Positions 27,601 to 42,400 of a stretch of 64,000 nucleotides of DNA are shown piece by piece. The position numbers and the translations under genes are program-made. Position 1 is the stretch's first letter; every line of letters starts with the position of its first letter. Source of the DNA: Strix aluco (Eukaryota; Chordata; Aves; Strigiformes; Strigidae); contig NC_133932.1 in NCBI RefSeq assembly GCF_031877795.1, positions 89,929,994 through 89,993,993 of the forward strand. Reading direction: 5' to 3'. The notes below the pieces were generated by a model, which saw only the letters and a list, made by a program, of their open reading frames with translations, was not told where the DNA came from and searched no databases.

Positions 27601-30600
27601 GCTACACTGCATTTGGAGCTATTCTCCAGTACTCTATATATGCACATACATACATATACAAATACATACTCTTTGTGTGTGTATGTATACACTACGCATG
27701 TATGCATATGTGTATTGTACATATATATACATGCAATATATACTATAAACTGCTTCTCTACCTGATATTTAGGAGATACACTGTTTGAGCTTACTGAAGG
27801 GCAGTTGAAGCAGGGGACGGGAATAAAAAGAGAAGGAAGGGCTGGAATGGTTCAAGGTAAAGAACTCCTCAGCAAACATCCGAGGACTGTTCAAAGGCTG
27901 CGCCAGTACTATGAGCGTGAAAAACACTGTTACTCCTCCAGCTAATTTACAAAAGGGGCTTGAACAGGACAGGAGGAGCAATGGAAGATTAAAGGAAAAG
28001 CAGCAGATTTGTTTAAAAACTATCAGCACAATCATGAGTTTGTGTAGGGAAAATCAGACAAAAGCACAGAGCAAGATTCAGACCACCAAATTCTCCTTGT
28101 GGTTACCTACATCCAAGTAGCCAAAGGTATCTGAAAGCCTATACTGGCCAGCAGCACCTAAGCCTGAGGATCCTACAGTCCCCCAGCACCTCCCTGGTGA
28201 GCCTGGGAGTTTTCAGAGGCCCTTGTCTTGAGCACACTCCTCTCTGGGAAGAGGCACCCATCTTCCACACAGGCTCAGCAACCTCCTGCTTCATGTCCTG
28301 CAGACCTTATCTACGCTACTGAATATAACAGGCCTGGGATGGCTAAACACTCTTCTTTGTAAAATAGGTGCTTGCTGCATTCAGGGTCCCTTCTGGGAAT
28401 TGTTCTGTTGCCCTACGTAGATGATGTCTCTGGAGAAGGCATTTCAGGCTTCACCTACAGGTCTACCTACACAGCCCACAGTGCTGAGAAGTACCTCACC
28501 AACAGACTGCCCTGCCACCTCACCTGATGGGGACAGACCATCAAGAGTGTGAGTCAGAAGAGGAGTCACTGGGGGCAGAGTAAATCCAATCCTACAGGCT
28601 CACTGTCAGGACATTAAGCTGAGAGAGGAGAATCAGAAATATCACACCCAATTTCCACAATTTTCTAGCTAATGAATGTCTTAGATAAGACCCATTCCCA
28701 CTCTCCTGCTCCCTGAAAATTGCTGGCTACACCAAACAGGTACCTTCAAGCAGCCATTGCTCATACAGAGCTGGGCTGTCCTAGTGAGGGGAAACTGAGG
28801 CAGCCACTATTTCTGTAGAAGGGGAGGAACCATCATGAGAGGAGGCACAAGAAATGGTCCATTCCCATGAAAAACTGAAGTGGGTCAGAGCATCTTCTTT
28901 CCAGCTATAGAGAATTAAAATATGAATGCTTCCCTTGTGACAGCAGCTCTACAAAGCTAGGAAGGCAGCAGGAGACACTTCAACCTTCACTCCTGCCCTC
29001 CCATACAGACACACAGCCAGGGCATAAGAACAAATAAAAAAGTGGTAATATTCATATTCACATAGTTATAGAATTGTGAATGTAACATTTGGGGGTTTTT
29101 TCAATGTAATTGCTACATTCCATTTATTTGGATGTACAAGACCAAAAAAACACCTCTCTCAGAGACTTTTACCTCATAGTTAAATATAGTGGTGAAGCAG
29201 TTAACATAGTTATGTATCACTGCATTGGCATGGGGTTTTTATCTTTTATTGGCACCATTTTATCCCCGGAGACAATAGGAGATTGTTCTCACTGTGTGTA
29301 AAAAGATCTTGTTCTGGCAAGTAGGGTTTTCCCAGTAAACAAGTTTAAAATTCTCTGTAAGGGAGACGTTCGCCGTGTTGGAACCGGCCTTCTAAGCATC
29401 TCCTTGCGGCAGCAAGCGCTTCACCATTAACTGCTCCTGGGGCTGCTGCAGCACAGAGCCTATGCCTGCTGTCAAATGAGGGGGAGGAGAGAGCAGCAAA
29501 CCCATAACCCTCTACTATACTGTTACTACAAAGACAGGGGAAAAAAGCTGATTGATTTTCTCTAGACATAACCTATACCATAACTGTTAGAAACTATGTG
29601 GTAAGAGGGAAATACATGTGTTTAGAAGCCATGTTATTTGCTAAAAACCACAACATCCATATGAAAACAAAGTCTCTCAATCCCTGCTTTGGGTGCTTTT
29701 GTGTACCCTAATATAAAAGATGTACAGGACTTCCTTTTTAATTCGTATCTTCCTGGTTGTATAAATAGTGCAATACATAATTACAGCAGTAAGAGGCATT
29801 AGGGATAAGAAGGTATTTACATCAGAGATGTACATACAAGATTATGTGTGCATGGCAAATTTTTATCTCCATCTTTAAATAAATATTATGCTCCATCCAC
29901 ACCCAAAGTCTTGAAAGAAAGCTGTTTTAATGTAAACAATTAACTTCCTGGCCAATTGTTGAATTATTTGATGACTTGCTGCTGAGAAATTCAGATTCTG
30001 TACTGTCGAATACACCTTACAAATTTTGATTAGACAGATAATCCACCCTAGATTCATCCAGAAAATGTAGTTTACTTGTAGCCATACCATGGTGTTTGAC
30101 TGGCCTCGTATTTCACTTGTTCTCAGTTGCAGAGGCTACAAAGTGATTTGGTTGCTACCAGGTTTATCAGCAATTAGAAATACAGGCATGAGCAACCGCA
30201 GCCTCTGCTGTATATTTCATGAGCGCCCACAGTTCAACCCTTGTGCAAAACATGCTTCGATCTCAGATTACACTGAAAAACAAAGTCTCTAGCAGTTGGA
30301 GCTGCAGTTAGCTTTCAAAATGTTTACCAAACGTAAGGCAGTGCAACAGTCATTACAAACCCAACCAAACCCCAAGGATCCATGGCGATATGAACTGCCC
30401 AGAAGGTTGTAGCTGAACTGCAAACCTATAGCCACGACTATTTTCCAGATGAAATGAAATTCATCATCGTGCAACAGATGGAAAATGAAAAGCTATCTCC
30501 TTGCCCTGCAGGGATCAACCTGCAGCTGCATTTCCCTCTGCCTTTTCTCTGCAAGGCTCAGCTAGCTATACATGTGTCAATAAATTCTTTGGTTGTTCTC

Positions 30601-33600
30601 ATTTTACTTAAGCCTTGGAAGTAAACCACTGAAAAAATTAAAAGGCATTTTTTTCCAAAGCAAAACGGGACTTGAAGAGAGGTGTCCTCACTGACATTAA
30701 ACCAAACCAAACCAATCTGTTTCAGGGCAAACAAAATGTTCAAACAGCTGCGCTTTGGCATTATTTCCAAAATGAAGGCAGTAGTGCTTTTATTCAACAG
30801 CCCACATGCAGGATTTGGGAGATACTGGTTCAACCCCTGTCATCTTTCCCTACAGGGATGTGAAATTCTCAGCAGCCATCTCTCGGGAGAGGATCCTGCC
30901 CGCCCCGACAAAGCTGCCCTGCTCTGCCAAGCTCTCCTCCTGGAGCTGTTCCACCCCTTTGTATAAAGTAATTACTTAAATATACATTGAACAAAGAGAG
31001 AGGGAAATGACTTTAAGGCCTATCAGTTAGGGCACTCTACTGGGAGGTAAAGCAAACCAGTGAATAATTCATTAATGGAGTAGTTATTTCAGTGACCCAA
31101 TAAATTTTTATTGGGGAAGAAAAAGTTATCATCAGGGATTGTGAAAATAACCCCTAGATACTATGTTACGTGGGGGCACTGTTTTGGGTGGTCATGGTTC
31201 AAATGGGTATGAATTAAAAAAATCCCCTGCAGGTGAAATGAGAATTGAAGCCTCCTCTGTCAGGTGCTCTAGTGTCAAAATTTTTGGACAAAATGGGATG
31301 TGGAGTTTGCTTGTTTGTGAGCCTTAAAAAGGCTCACATCTTAAAAGAAAACATTGGCAACTAAGGCTTTTAAGGAATTCAAGCTAGCCCAAATCTTTAA
31401 TAAATTAATTAAACATAGGGCCGAACTGCAGAGTTCCTCAGCTAATTGTTTTGAAAGCATCCTTCCTTCTTTATTTGGAGGCTCTGGACAGCTGTGGCAG
31501 GGTACCTCCGGGTCCTGATGACATGCGGTACGGCTCCTTTGCTTGCTCACACCACAGTCCAGGAAGACCCTGGAGGTGCTATCTGGGCAGATAGACCGCC
31601 TGAAAACAACTTAGATGCCTCAAAAATCAAAAATAAACTCCCACATTTCCTGATATATAAGAAAGGAAGAACACCAAGATGCTTGACAGTACTCCATTAC
31701 AGGCCCCAAGTCCTGACAAAAAAGGAACTGGAAAATGCAGCTTAATGAACCAAGTGTCGTCAGGAATAATGACCACATCTGTCAAGGAACTTTATGCCCT
31801 TAATAGTTTGAGCTTCAAACCATATTAAAGCAAGGGGAGGGTGGCTGGCTACAAAAGGTAAGTTACTGTGACAACATGCATGTTGTTGGAAGGTTCAGAC
31901 ATTCCTGCTGTAGAAAGAGGTGACGCAGCGCCCTGCAGAGAGCTCCTTGTCCCATCTCCTCCTGGCCATGGAGAAGTCTCCCTCTGCGTTCCAGAGCCTG
32001 AAAACTTTACCATCTGTTCTCACTTGAGGAAAATTCTCATTTTATCTTTTCCATTTGTTTTAAGATGTTTTTAAACAGGAGAGGCTCAAAATACAGGCTG
32101 TGCAATAGCATATGATACAGTTAATTTCTCTCGCCATCTAATGTTAACAACATATGGAGACTGGCCTGAGCTGCCAAGGACATAAATCTATCCTTGCCTC
32201 CCGGTTTGTTCATTGAATCTCCATTTTTTATTACTGCACATTCCTCCACAGGACTTCACCAAAACACCTGGTGGGGACCTTCCAGAGGAATGACTCTCGC
32301 TGCGCAGAAGAGACTCCTCTTCCTCTCACCCCCCCCAGAAAAACCCATCTCCCATCAATCTCCCCCAAATCTGGATTCTCACTTCCATTGATAAAGCATA
32401 TTCCATTAATAAAATTGATTCGTGTTTACAGTGTTGTACAAACGTCTACAATGCACCAGGTGTTTTCTTTAACATTGTTTGATTTGTGGGTGACTTCAGA
32501 GCTAGAGCCAAACCGACGACAGGCAGGTATTGTGCAAGCTTCCTCGCCATTTTGCCAGCTGACCTCACTCATGACCTGCCAGTTCACTGCTATTCGCTTC
32601 CCATGCCAAACTATGCAGCGGTTTTGAGATGCACACAAATAAACTATCAGGCTCTTTCCAACACGTTGAATTAACCAATGTTTGAATTCAAGTTTCAGGA
32701 TGAAGATGTTTACACAAAACTTGACTGCATTGCAACCAAAATGGCATTTCAAGGCCACTTGTTTAAATGGATATCACTCTTGTACCTTTTGTTGGTTACA
32801 GTAGAGAAACAGCAGGTGTAATATTGGGAAGCAAACTATAATGACAATTTTTTACAGAATTGCAAATGGACCTACAGGGCATCTCACTGGAAAACCACTG
32901 GAACAGGGAGCAACACTGCAGACTTGAAATGTGCATTTTTCGTTCCCTTTGTGAGTACAACTTAAAGACAAACGTGGATGTTTGTGTCGTCCCTGCATAC
33001 AACATTGAACTATGCATTTTTAGCTACTGCAGACATGAAAGATGGACTCTGCTTGCAATCAACACATGCATCTGGTCTCTCACAAAGCCTGTATGTGGAC
33101 GCTAAAATGGAACAAAGTCTGAGATGTGAAACCCACATCTGTCTCAGGTGACACCAGATATTAATTGATGCTTTTTAATTCTCCTCTCTACGTATCCTGT
33201 CTCTTTACAGAATGTAATTTACACAATTCATCTTCACTGTAGCAGTACAAATATCTTTCAAGTCTGTCAGAGATGGAGGACTAAAATGTCATCCATACCC
33301 CTATGAACTCCTTTCTGTTAAAGCACAAGATCAGTAATTAAAGGTTACTGGTGACATTTTCTTTTAAAACCTTTAAAAAAATAATTCTGTTTTTCAGTAT
33401 TTACTGGAATATCATATGATGAACTGGATTATTCATTAGAAACTTCTTTTGCCATATTGTTTTACACAGTATGAAGTTGTCTGAGTTTCAAAGAACATGC
33501 AATGTTACATCTTTATCTTTTTCAATCACTTCTGTTAATTATTTTGATCCAGGTTTCGGGCTTTCCCCCCCAGTTCTGGTTCCTAATCCCCTTTTCAGGA

Positions 33601-36600
33601 ATACATTAAGTCTAAGGAATATCAACATGCAATAAATATTATTTCAAGAAAATATATTTTCTCTGTACGGACAAATTAATCCAGAGTTTCCTATGTTTGG
33701 AGAAAAACGCCAACCCTCCAAGTGGCAGGCGGAGGAGGAAAAAGCAGGACTGAATGCTCTTATGCCCCATCCAGACAGATGTATTGCCTTGTAAAGCATG
33801 ACACACCAGGTCCAAACCCATTGCTTTTTTGGTTTTCGGATGCACCACACCTTTCAAAAGCAGTGAAAGAAAGGACGCTGTATGCTGCAAATGCTATTTT
33901 ATCGCTATGTCAACAATAGTGTGGGCCTCAGCGTTTAGCAAGAGCTGTTTAGTTTAGGCCTGAGAAGTCTCTCGGTTGGGGCAGATGGTACACGCCACCA
34001 GTTTTACCACAAGATACCTACTTTTTGTTGGTGTTGATACAGCAAGGTGCAGAAATGCTGTGTCCAGTCTGTATTTCACAGCTGGTGAGTTCAGGTCAAG
34101 TTCTCCCTACCTCAGTTGGGTCCCATCGAGAGGAGGCAGGGAGGAGAGTGCAGCCACAGCTCGGAGAGCACAAGGAGCTCCCTCCCATCCACATTATTTG
34201 CCAATGCGGAAAGGAGTCTCACAAATAGGTCACTCATTAAAAGTTTATATAGCTGAATTCAGGAAGCCTCCTCTCAGTAGAACAATAGTAAAGGCAAAAA
34301 AAAAAAAAAAGAAAAAAAGTTTTTTATTGAGCCTTCTGGGTGGGCACAACCACCAGGCCTGAACACAAAGCCCAGGTGGAGCATTACCTTCCAGATACCC
34401 ATTCAGCCCCTCAGAGAGCAACCGGTTATCATCTACCCTTGTGTCAACATCTCTGCAATCCTTTCTGTACCTCTTTACAGAAACCCAAAGGAGAAAAACT
34501 TGACTACAATATTAAATGAGTCATATTTGCTGTGTTTTCTTTTTAACAAAAAACACTTACTGAGGGTTTTTTTTTTTTTAAATCAAGACTAAAACCCAGT
34601 TCTACAAAAAGAGGCCTCTCTTAGTAACTCCCCCTCTCTTCAAAAGCAAGGGGACCACTTACAAACACAAAGCGAAGATTATGTGCTAACGTTGGCAGGA
34701 TTTGAGGCCTTACAGCTTGTGAAACTATCTGAAATGTGGTCTCTCTGGCTGGGCAGGGTGAGTGTATTCAGTAACACACCTTCCTTTCATAGTTGTTCGG
34801 ACCCAGGGATATTTTCAGAACTCGCTGCAATTCCCTTCCTTTGTACGGAAACCAGCTTGCCAGAAGATGGGATGCAGAGCAGAGTCAGGATTGGGGAGGC
34901 ACTCCTACGTCACACAGGACAAAAACTGAATATTAACATGCACCTTCTGCTACCTGCCTGGAAGTCACACAGTCACAGCTTTTTAGCTTGTATAGTGGTG
35001 GTGAGAGCAGGTTTGAGCTTTCAAGTGGTGGTAGACTCTCCTGTTCTCCAGTGGTCACAATTAAATGCTCCTTGAGTCCTTCATCTTACTGCACTATGTT
35101 TTGGATCACTCCTCATTTTATATAACAGACTAAAGCATTGAGGCTTAACCAATTCACAAGGAACTCCTGCTTTCTTTGTAGCAACTGAATCAGTTTCCCA
35201 GCACTGAGAGAGGGAATCTACACGACTTCCTAAACAGTACAGAGGCTTCATCCAGGGTTTTATCCAAATGAGCTTGCAGCTAAGTAAATTTCTGGCATCA
35301 TGAAAATAGGTTTTAAGGTTATGACCATGTTGCTCAATGAAGGAGTCAGGGATTGAACACAAGCACCAGAGCCCCAATCTTCTGCACTGTTTAGCTGTTA
35401 GGTCATTCTCTGGCACTACTTTTGACTGCTTTAACTAAGCTCTCTCCACATAACTGAACTTGGATGCAGCTCTGGCAAGAAATTATTCCAGAGAAGGCCT
35501 CCGACAGATAGCATGGCTCAGACTGCACCAGGTTTGACTTTCTTTCCTTTGCTACTGTCTCAGTCCTCCAAACACTATCTCAGCAGCCTTGGAACCATTG
35601 AGCACTCCAAAATATTGCAGACTGTCTGCTTCATGATAGAAAAGCACCAGTCTGAAAAGCTGCAATGTAGGCCACATTTCAGGTGCTTTGAACTAAAAGC
35701 CAAATAATACTCTGTCTTAGGATCCAACAGCAACCAAGGCCACAGTGTGGATGCAGTGAGCCTGCTGCAGGTCTGCTGGATCACAGTAACGTGCATGAAA
35801 GCCACTCTGCACCTTTGGCCTGGGAGCCAAGGATCCCTTTCTGAAGCTGAGATATTCAGCAGTGTACTAAGAGTCCCAGGCTGTCTCTGAAAATTGATTT
35901 AATTCATGACAGTGCAAGTCCCTAAGCCCTATCTAGAAAGCATTGTCTAGTTGCTGAGCAGCACTCCTGCAGCAGGTTTGTTATTCTTCATGCCAAGCTG
36001 CTAAGTAAGACTCAGAACTGGCAGAGCTCTTGCTTTCACAGGGGGAGGATTCAAGAATCAAATAGGGCTGTAGGTATTGGAACACTTGGTTGACCTCTCA
36101 AAATCACTAAAGTAGCAATTAATCCCAAATACCAGCTACAAATACTGTTCATAAACTAGGTAAAAGAGCTGGGAACACGACAAATTTTGACTGGCAACTC
36201 ACTGCATGGCACTCTTAACACACCTTGCCAGCTCTACCATGAAGACATACTGCCCCCACAAGCCATACCAAAAAGAAGCCTTGCCATGGAAATTGGTTTC
36301 TCTGGTCTTTGTAATGAACTTAGCCACTCTAATCACAACAAATACCAAAACACTGGGGAAAGAAGTCCCACAGCTCAATGGCACGTTTTGTGAAAAAAAT
36401 TCAACATCTCCATACTTGCTTCATTATGTCCCCTCAGTTCTTGGATCAGAAGGGAGCAAACAGCTGATCCTTATTTGTTTGTGAAACAAAGTCTGTAGGA
36501 AAACAGGATTTCACAAAGCTCAAGCCATTCAGTTTGAAACACCACAGACTGAAGTCTATTGCCAAATACGAGGCAGGATCCTGGGGGAACCCAGGCGACT

Positions 36601-38962
36601 GGCAACTCTGGAAGTTGTGGTATCCTCAGCCACAAGACAGATGTCCCCAAAGGGCAGGAACACTGGAAGCTGGGGCAAATTGCTCAAATGAATTTCAAAG
36701 AAAAGAAATTTTCCTATAAACGAGGAACTCTTCAGCAAGCTCCAGTGTGACCAAAAGCTATTGTTTTCTTAAGAACCTGCAGGGCACATTTTTTAAAAGG
36801 TAATGAAAGGTGCAGTTTGCTGTCCAAATACTTTTCAACACTGATTCACTTGACTCCATCTTAGACACACAGTTTTGGGTGGAAAAAAGCATCATTTGCA
36901 GATGTATCTCTTGATCTGACTACAGAGTAATCCTTGGTAACTAGCTTAGACTAATGACTACACTTTTATGCAAATGCAATTAGACTATGTGAGCCCTGCT
37001 GCAAGTGATCCAGATACTTAAACCTATAGTTAGTCTGAAATAGGAATCACAGAAGAATACCCAGGAACCATGTATGAAGGAAGAGGCTTCATGGAAGTGA
37101 CAATTTTCGGACCAATTAAGAGAATTCACAGCATCCAGTACTCTGAGCGCTAAGATGTTTAAACAAGCTGGCAGGAAATAGTGGAAGACCCACCATCCTT
37201 ATTCGGTGTTGGAAATGTGGGCAACTCATTAGAGATTGGATACACTTTCTCTCAAAATGCTTTCTCTCCTTCATCACTTGACAGCTGAGGAGTTTGTAGG
37301 GCTGCTCAGTAATCCAGAGACCTGGGTTACATCCCTCCTCATGCTGGGATTAGCCTGTCAAAAGAGAGCTGGGAGCTCCAGGGTGCTGTGGAAGGAGCCA
37401 CTGAGCACATCCCTCATGGAAACTCAGTCAGTGATGATGATGAACGAGGATAATGAAGCACTGGGGCAAGTCGCCCAGGAAGCGTGGGGAATCACTGTGC
37501 TCCGGGGTTTTCAAGACCCAGCTGACAAAGTCTGAAGCAGTGTGGTCTGAATTCAGCACTGGCCCTGCTTTGAACAGGAGCTTGCACCAGATTACCTCCT
37601 GTGGTCCCCTCTGACTTGAAGGACTGCTTCTGCAGTGAGTTTGGAAATTACTGGTCCAAAGGAAAACAGGCAAGAAGATACCCAACCCTTTAACCTAGCT
37701 ATATCACTCAGATGGGAGTTGGAATACTCAGAGATTTTCATTTATGCTAAACATAGAAATAATCTTGAGAGCAGGAATTCAACTTCAACCTGTTGTATAT
37801 CCATGCAATACACCTAAAACTAGGTTCATAAAGGAACTTAAGTGTTGTATATATCAGCCTGATACTCATTTCTCACTGTCATGAAAAAAGATCTAGTTAA
37901 TATGGATACTCAAGATGTGCTGAAGAACATGATGCTGATGCTCAGACTGGTCCAAAAGGCATATGCTTGAGCCTGACCAAATTTGTGTCACGTGAGTTAC
38001 AACCAGCCATGTCAGACCCAAGCTGACTCCAAATCAAAAATTGTGCATGATATTTCCCAGTAGTGCAGATACTGGAGACACCACCTAGGAAACCAAAGAC
38101 ACCTCTATGTGCAGCTAGCTCAGTTGCAAGGGACTTACCAGCCCAGTATCTGGGTCATAGGGTGGCTGTGATAACTTTTCCAAACTCAAGCCTAAATCAA
38201 GGCTCATAGCAGTATAGTTGCCATGACTAAACTGATGAGCACAGAGCTGGCAGCCAAGCAAGACCAGTGCAGGTGTCAGCCCATGGCATTCACTGATTCA
38301 TCACGCAGATAAGCTGCTTCTGGGGAGCCGAGAGTTAACCGTATGGTATTTCTCAGTTGAAGGGCAACACAATTCTGTACTAATTAGGAGCGCAAATACT
38401 ACTGGATTACATTTTATGCATTTCACAAGCCCCAAATCTGGATTAAATCACACACACTAGCTGTTTAATCACTTTTGTAGCACAGATGCTGTATAATTAG
38501 AAGCTCTAAAAATGATGGGGAGTGGCACTGTGCTAAACACTGCACAAGCGTTAACAAAGGCCTCAAAACACCAGACCAGAAAAAAACAAAGGAAATAAAG
38601 ATGCAAAAATCACCATTGTCACTGCAATTTAAAGTTTAGGGCTGAGATGCAGAAGTAATAAATGTTCTGCTGAAACTTCCAAAGCAAACCAAAAGTAAAC
38701 CTCCCTAGATTTTTTTTTTTTTTTTTAAAAAAACCACACACCATCTTTTCTCTTGATATCATCACAGAAATATATACTGCATGCACATAAAATATGGTCG
38801 TTCACTTTACAGGCATGGACCACAGAGATCAAATTCTATATATAGTACTTATATAGCCTAAATATCATCATGAGACATTACAAAAACCGCAGGGAAATAA
38901 AAACAAACATATAAAAAATGCTTTGTGATAACATTCACTGGCAGAATGCATAGGAATTACTA
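24601..38962. other. gene-free stretch
   Basis: About 14 kb. 25066-25728 is GC-richer and relatively free of stops on both strands but shows no recognisable protein. A second small CpG cluster lies at about 29366-29419. 32420-32720 carries forkhead- and SOX-like motifs. Homopolymers occur near 26934-26947, 34297-34319 and 38710-38727. No exon or transposon could be supported. Confidence 0.55.
27634..27748 (+). repeat. degenerate alternating TA/CA/TG low-complexity tract
   Basis: About 115 bp of largely alternating purine-pyrimidine sequence built from ATAC, TGTG, GTATG and TATA blocks. It is a decayed compound microsatellite with no gene. Confidence 0.75.
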
Positions 38963-39440
38963 AATTCATAAAATTATAGAATAGTTTGGATTGGAAGGGA
39001 CGTTTAAAGGTCATCTAGTCCAACCCCCCTGCAATGAGCAGGGACATCTTCAACTAGATCAGGTTGCTCAGTGCCCCCTCCAACCTGACCTTAAATGTTT
39101 CCAGGGATGGGGCACCTACCTCTCTGGGCAAACTGTTCCAGTGTTTTACCACCTTCATCATCAAAAATGTCTTCCTTATATCTAGTCTGAATCTACCCTC
39201 TTTTAATTTTAAACCATTTTAAACCATTACTGCTTGTTCTATTGCAACAGGCCCTACTAACCCCTACTCTTGATGCAGTCCAGGGTACAGCTGGCTTTCT
39301 GGGCAATGAGCACACATTGCTGACTCATCTACCAGTACTCCCAAGCCCTTCTCCACAGGGCTGCTCTCAAACCCTTCATCACCCAGCCTATATTGATATC
39401 CGGGGTTGCCCCAACCCAGGTGCAGGACCTTGCACAGTTA
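38963..39440 (-). mobile_element. CR1-type LINE 3' fragment, minus orientation
   Basis: The left end shows a decayed octamer tail (ATTCATAAAATTATAGAATAG), then TTTGGATTGGAAGGGACGTTTAAAGGTCATCTAGTCCAACC-type text, the hallmark of the CR1 3' end in reverse complement. The body continues with the conserved antisense segments CCTCCAACCTGACCTTAAATG and CCAACCCAGGTGCAGGACCTTGCAC, where similarity ends. It is about 480 bp, heavily 5'-truncated, and non-coding. A 12-bp tandem duplication of TTTTAAACCATT lies around 39205-39230 inside it. Its different sequence and decayed tail suggest it is older than the copy at 2255, or from another CR1 subfamily. Confidence 0.9.
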
Positions 39441-42400
39441 TTTGATTTTTGAAAGCAAAAAAAGATACAATGTATCTTCCCATATTCTCAAATTAATCAT
39501 TTTTATACTACAGAATCAACAAAGCTGAAGGATCTTCTTGCATTATGCATCTTCAACAGAATTGAGGTAGGCAAGAATTATGCATCTTGCATCACACATA
39601 CTTGTCAGAGTTAACATATGAAGCCAGTCTTAAGAACTGTACTCACTTCACAACATCCCGTTGAAGAGTCTGATCATGGAGGTAAAAAGAAAACCCAGAC
39701 ACCTTACCAAAGACATTTCTCAAAAAACGGCAAGTGCACAGAACTTCATTACTTATTATCATATGACAGATACCCTTCCTGCCCTACAAAATAATGACCT
39801 TTCTTTGGAGGCAATTTTTATATCATAGAGTATACGTATGCTAACTGTGGGAAGACTCTAAATACAAATTCAATTTTAAGAGCATAACTGGAAGGACAGT
39901 TTCTTCTGCTCAGTTTTTCTTAATGCTGATGATTTGCAAGGCAAGACCTTGCAGAACTAAAGTTACTTTTGCACAGCTGGTCAAGGTGACAGTTGAAGAG
40001 CCAAAAGACATCTATCTCTTTTTTTGGAGCAGGGGCAGGGGGCACGCTTTTGCTTTATTTTTTGGGTACGCCTTCTTGATCAATTTGATTCTTAAATTCT
40101 TTATAACTCATTGCTCTTAAAACCTCCCTAAGTAATTTTCACATTCACAGTTCAAAGAAGAACAATCCTCTAAGAACAAACAAATTAAGTGACTCAATCT
40201 TTGAGAACCGCAACATTCACCCTTTAACTGTCTACACACCCCAAAGGAAAAAAAACTCCATACAAATTAAATGTAAAAATCAAAGTTAGAAGTAAAAAAC
40301 ATGAAAAATTTAATACAGTACTTGAAATTTTTCATTCACCAAAACATATATTATATTAGACACTATTAGTAAGAACTATTAAGTGTTCTGGGCTATGTTC
40401 CTCCTACAGCTGTTGCTGTTACTGGGTAGATAACATTTCTAGTAAGCAGCAGTTTCTCTTAAAAAGCTCAAATTTTATGATTAAAATGGTAATTCCTAAG
40501 AAGCCAGTCACAAATCTTAGTGATCCCTTTGTACTGGGTAGAGAGGTACACCCAAGATCAGGAGCAAGTGTTCATTAATGCATGTCATCCATCAAAGAGA
40601 TTTTAAAAAATATGCTGGGAGGGAACATACCTTTTTCCACCCTAAACTGAATCTCATGTAGCTACCACACTAAGTGAAACGGTAAGAAAGGTGCCCAGCA
40701 TCATGAGATTTGTGACAAAATACAAAGTTGACAACAGTGATTTCATTAATGTAAACCTTAGTGTCACAAGAAATGGGAAGGCTGCATATGCCATACAGAT
40801 TGTATAATCAAAGACAGGGCTGCAGATCGCATTCCTGCTGACAAGGCAGGGAAACAGTCAGAGGCATTTCCCATGGGGCCAGCTAGGCTAACAACTGCTG
40901 CCCAAGCACCTTTGAGGACAGGTAGCTAGGACCTCCTTCTCCCTGCCCAAGTGGAGGAGAGTTTGCTATTCCAGTTGTCTCCAGGAAGAAAAGAAAAACC
41001 TAAGGGTCCCTTTTCACAGAATATGTATGTACCCAAAGTGGCTGGTCAACCAGGGAGGAAGGGGATGAGGACTGCACTTGGGTGTGCTCCCAACATCTCA
41101 CCAGAAACACCTGCTACATCAGCTGTTGAAAACCCAGAGTTAAAGGTCCAAGAACCCCTCGTCCCTTCTCTTGGTCCCTTCACAGCAAATCTCTGCTTAA
41201 TACACAGCAATCACAGCTTGAAGCCGTGACATATCCAGATCACACCATGTAGCAGCACTCACCATCCTTATGAAGGAGGAATCAAGTGGAGACCTGAGCC
41301 AAGCCATATGAAACCTGCCAAGTCCAACACGTCACATCAGCTTTCAGTCAGAATTCAGCAACATTTAAGCCTCCTGAATGCATACACTTACACTTAAACG
41401 GGATTACACTGTCAGTGTTTCTTGCATTTAACACATGTCCATGTTATGATGCACACCAGCAGAACTGGAATAAGTGATGCGAATTTCCTACAAAAGAACA
41501 AAACTTTTTGATTCCTCAGGGAAAAAACAGCAGCACTTGAGAATCCAAAGTAGAGTAACACTACAACTGACTGGTGATAATTATTTATAATAGAAATTCC
41601 TGGGTTTGCTTAACCACAGTGTCAGACTATCCCCAAAGTAAGAGCTTTTAGCGGGATCTGATTCACATTTCAGGTAGTAGTAGTCAACAATTTAGTCTGC
41701 AGGAACAATTTCCATTGTTCTGTGTATACAGAGGAGTGAACTGGTAGGTCTGTCTTCCGAAGTTCCTTGTTCCGACAGGTCCAGAGGTAAATTTGACTCA
41801 TCAAAAACAATCTGTCATCCTCTAAGACAAAAATATGTATGAAGACTTTCCATGAAAGTTGCAAGAGACATTGTCAAATTAATTCATTCATTAGAAGTCA
41901 GAGACTCAAGGAAGAGCTAAGCAACGGTCCCACAGGTGCAAATGTTACCAATTACACAACCATTAGCACTGGCTTTATTCCATTAACCATTCCACCAGTA
42001 AGACCTACAGCCTTTACTCAAACACCCACGTCTCAACTAATGGAAGAATACACCTGAGACTTCAGACTCCAGGAGTGAGCTCTCATCAACTACATACAGC
42101 AACAGCAGCAGTGGACTGACCAGCAATGCTACTGCAATCATATTAAACGACAAGACTCAATTAATGAACACATGCAAGTGAAGCTTGCTTTATAGTTATT
42201 TTATTAATAAACAATTTATAGCATCAGCAGTCTGATGCCCACATGAAACTGGGCATTTCGAAGCCATGGGACTATAACCACCTAGAAAATTAAGGATGGG
42301 CATCTGTGCAGCCATATATAATGAAGAATCAATGAACAACATCTCATATTACGTTAATGATACTCCCACAAACAGTGTTTGTTTGACTACAAGAAAAATT

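Noticed and set aside
40028-40045. GGGGCAGGGGGCAC resembling a CTCF core
   Set aside because: The left part of the motif (CCA) is absent and the G-rich context makes a chance match likely.
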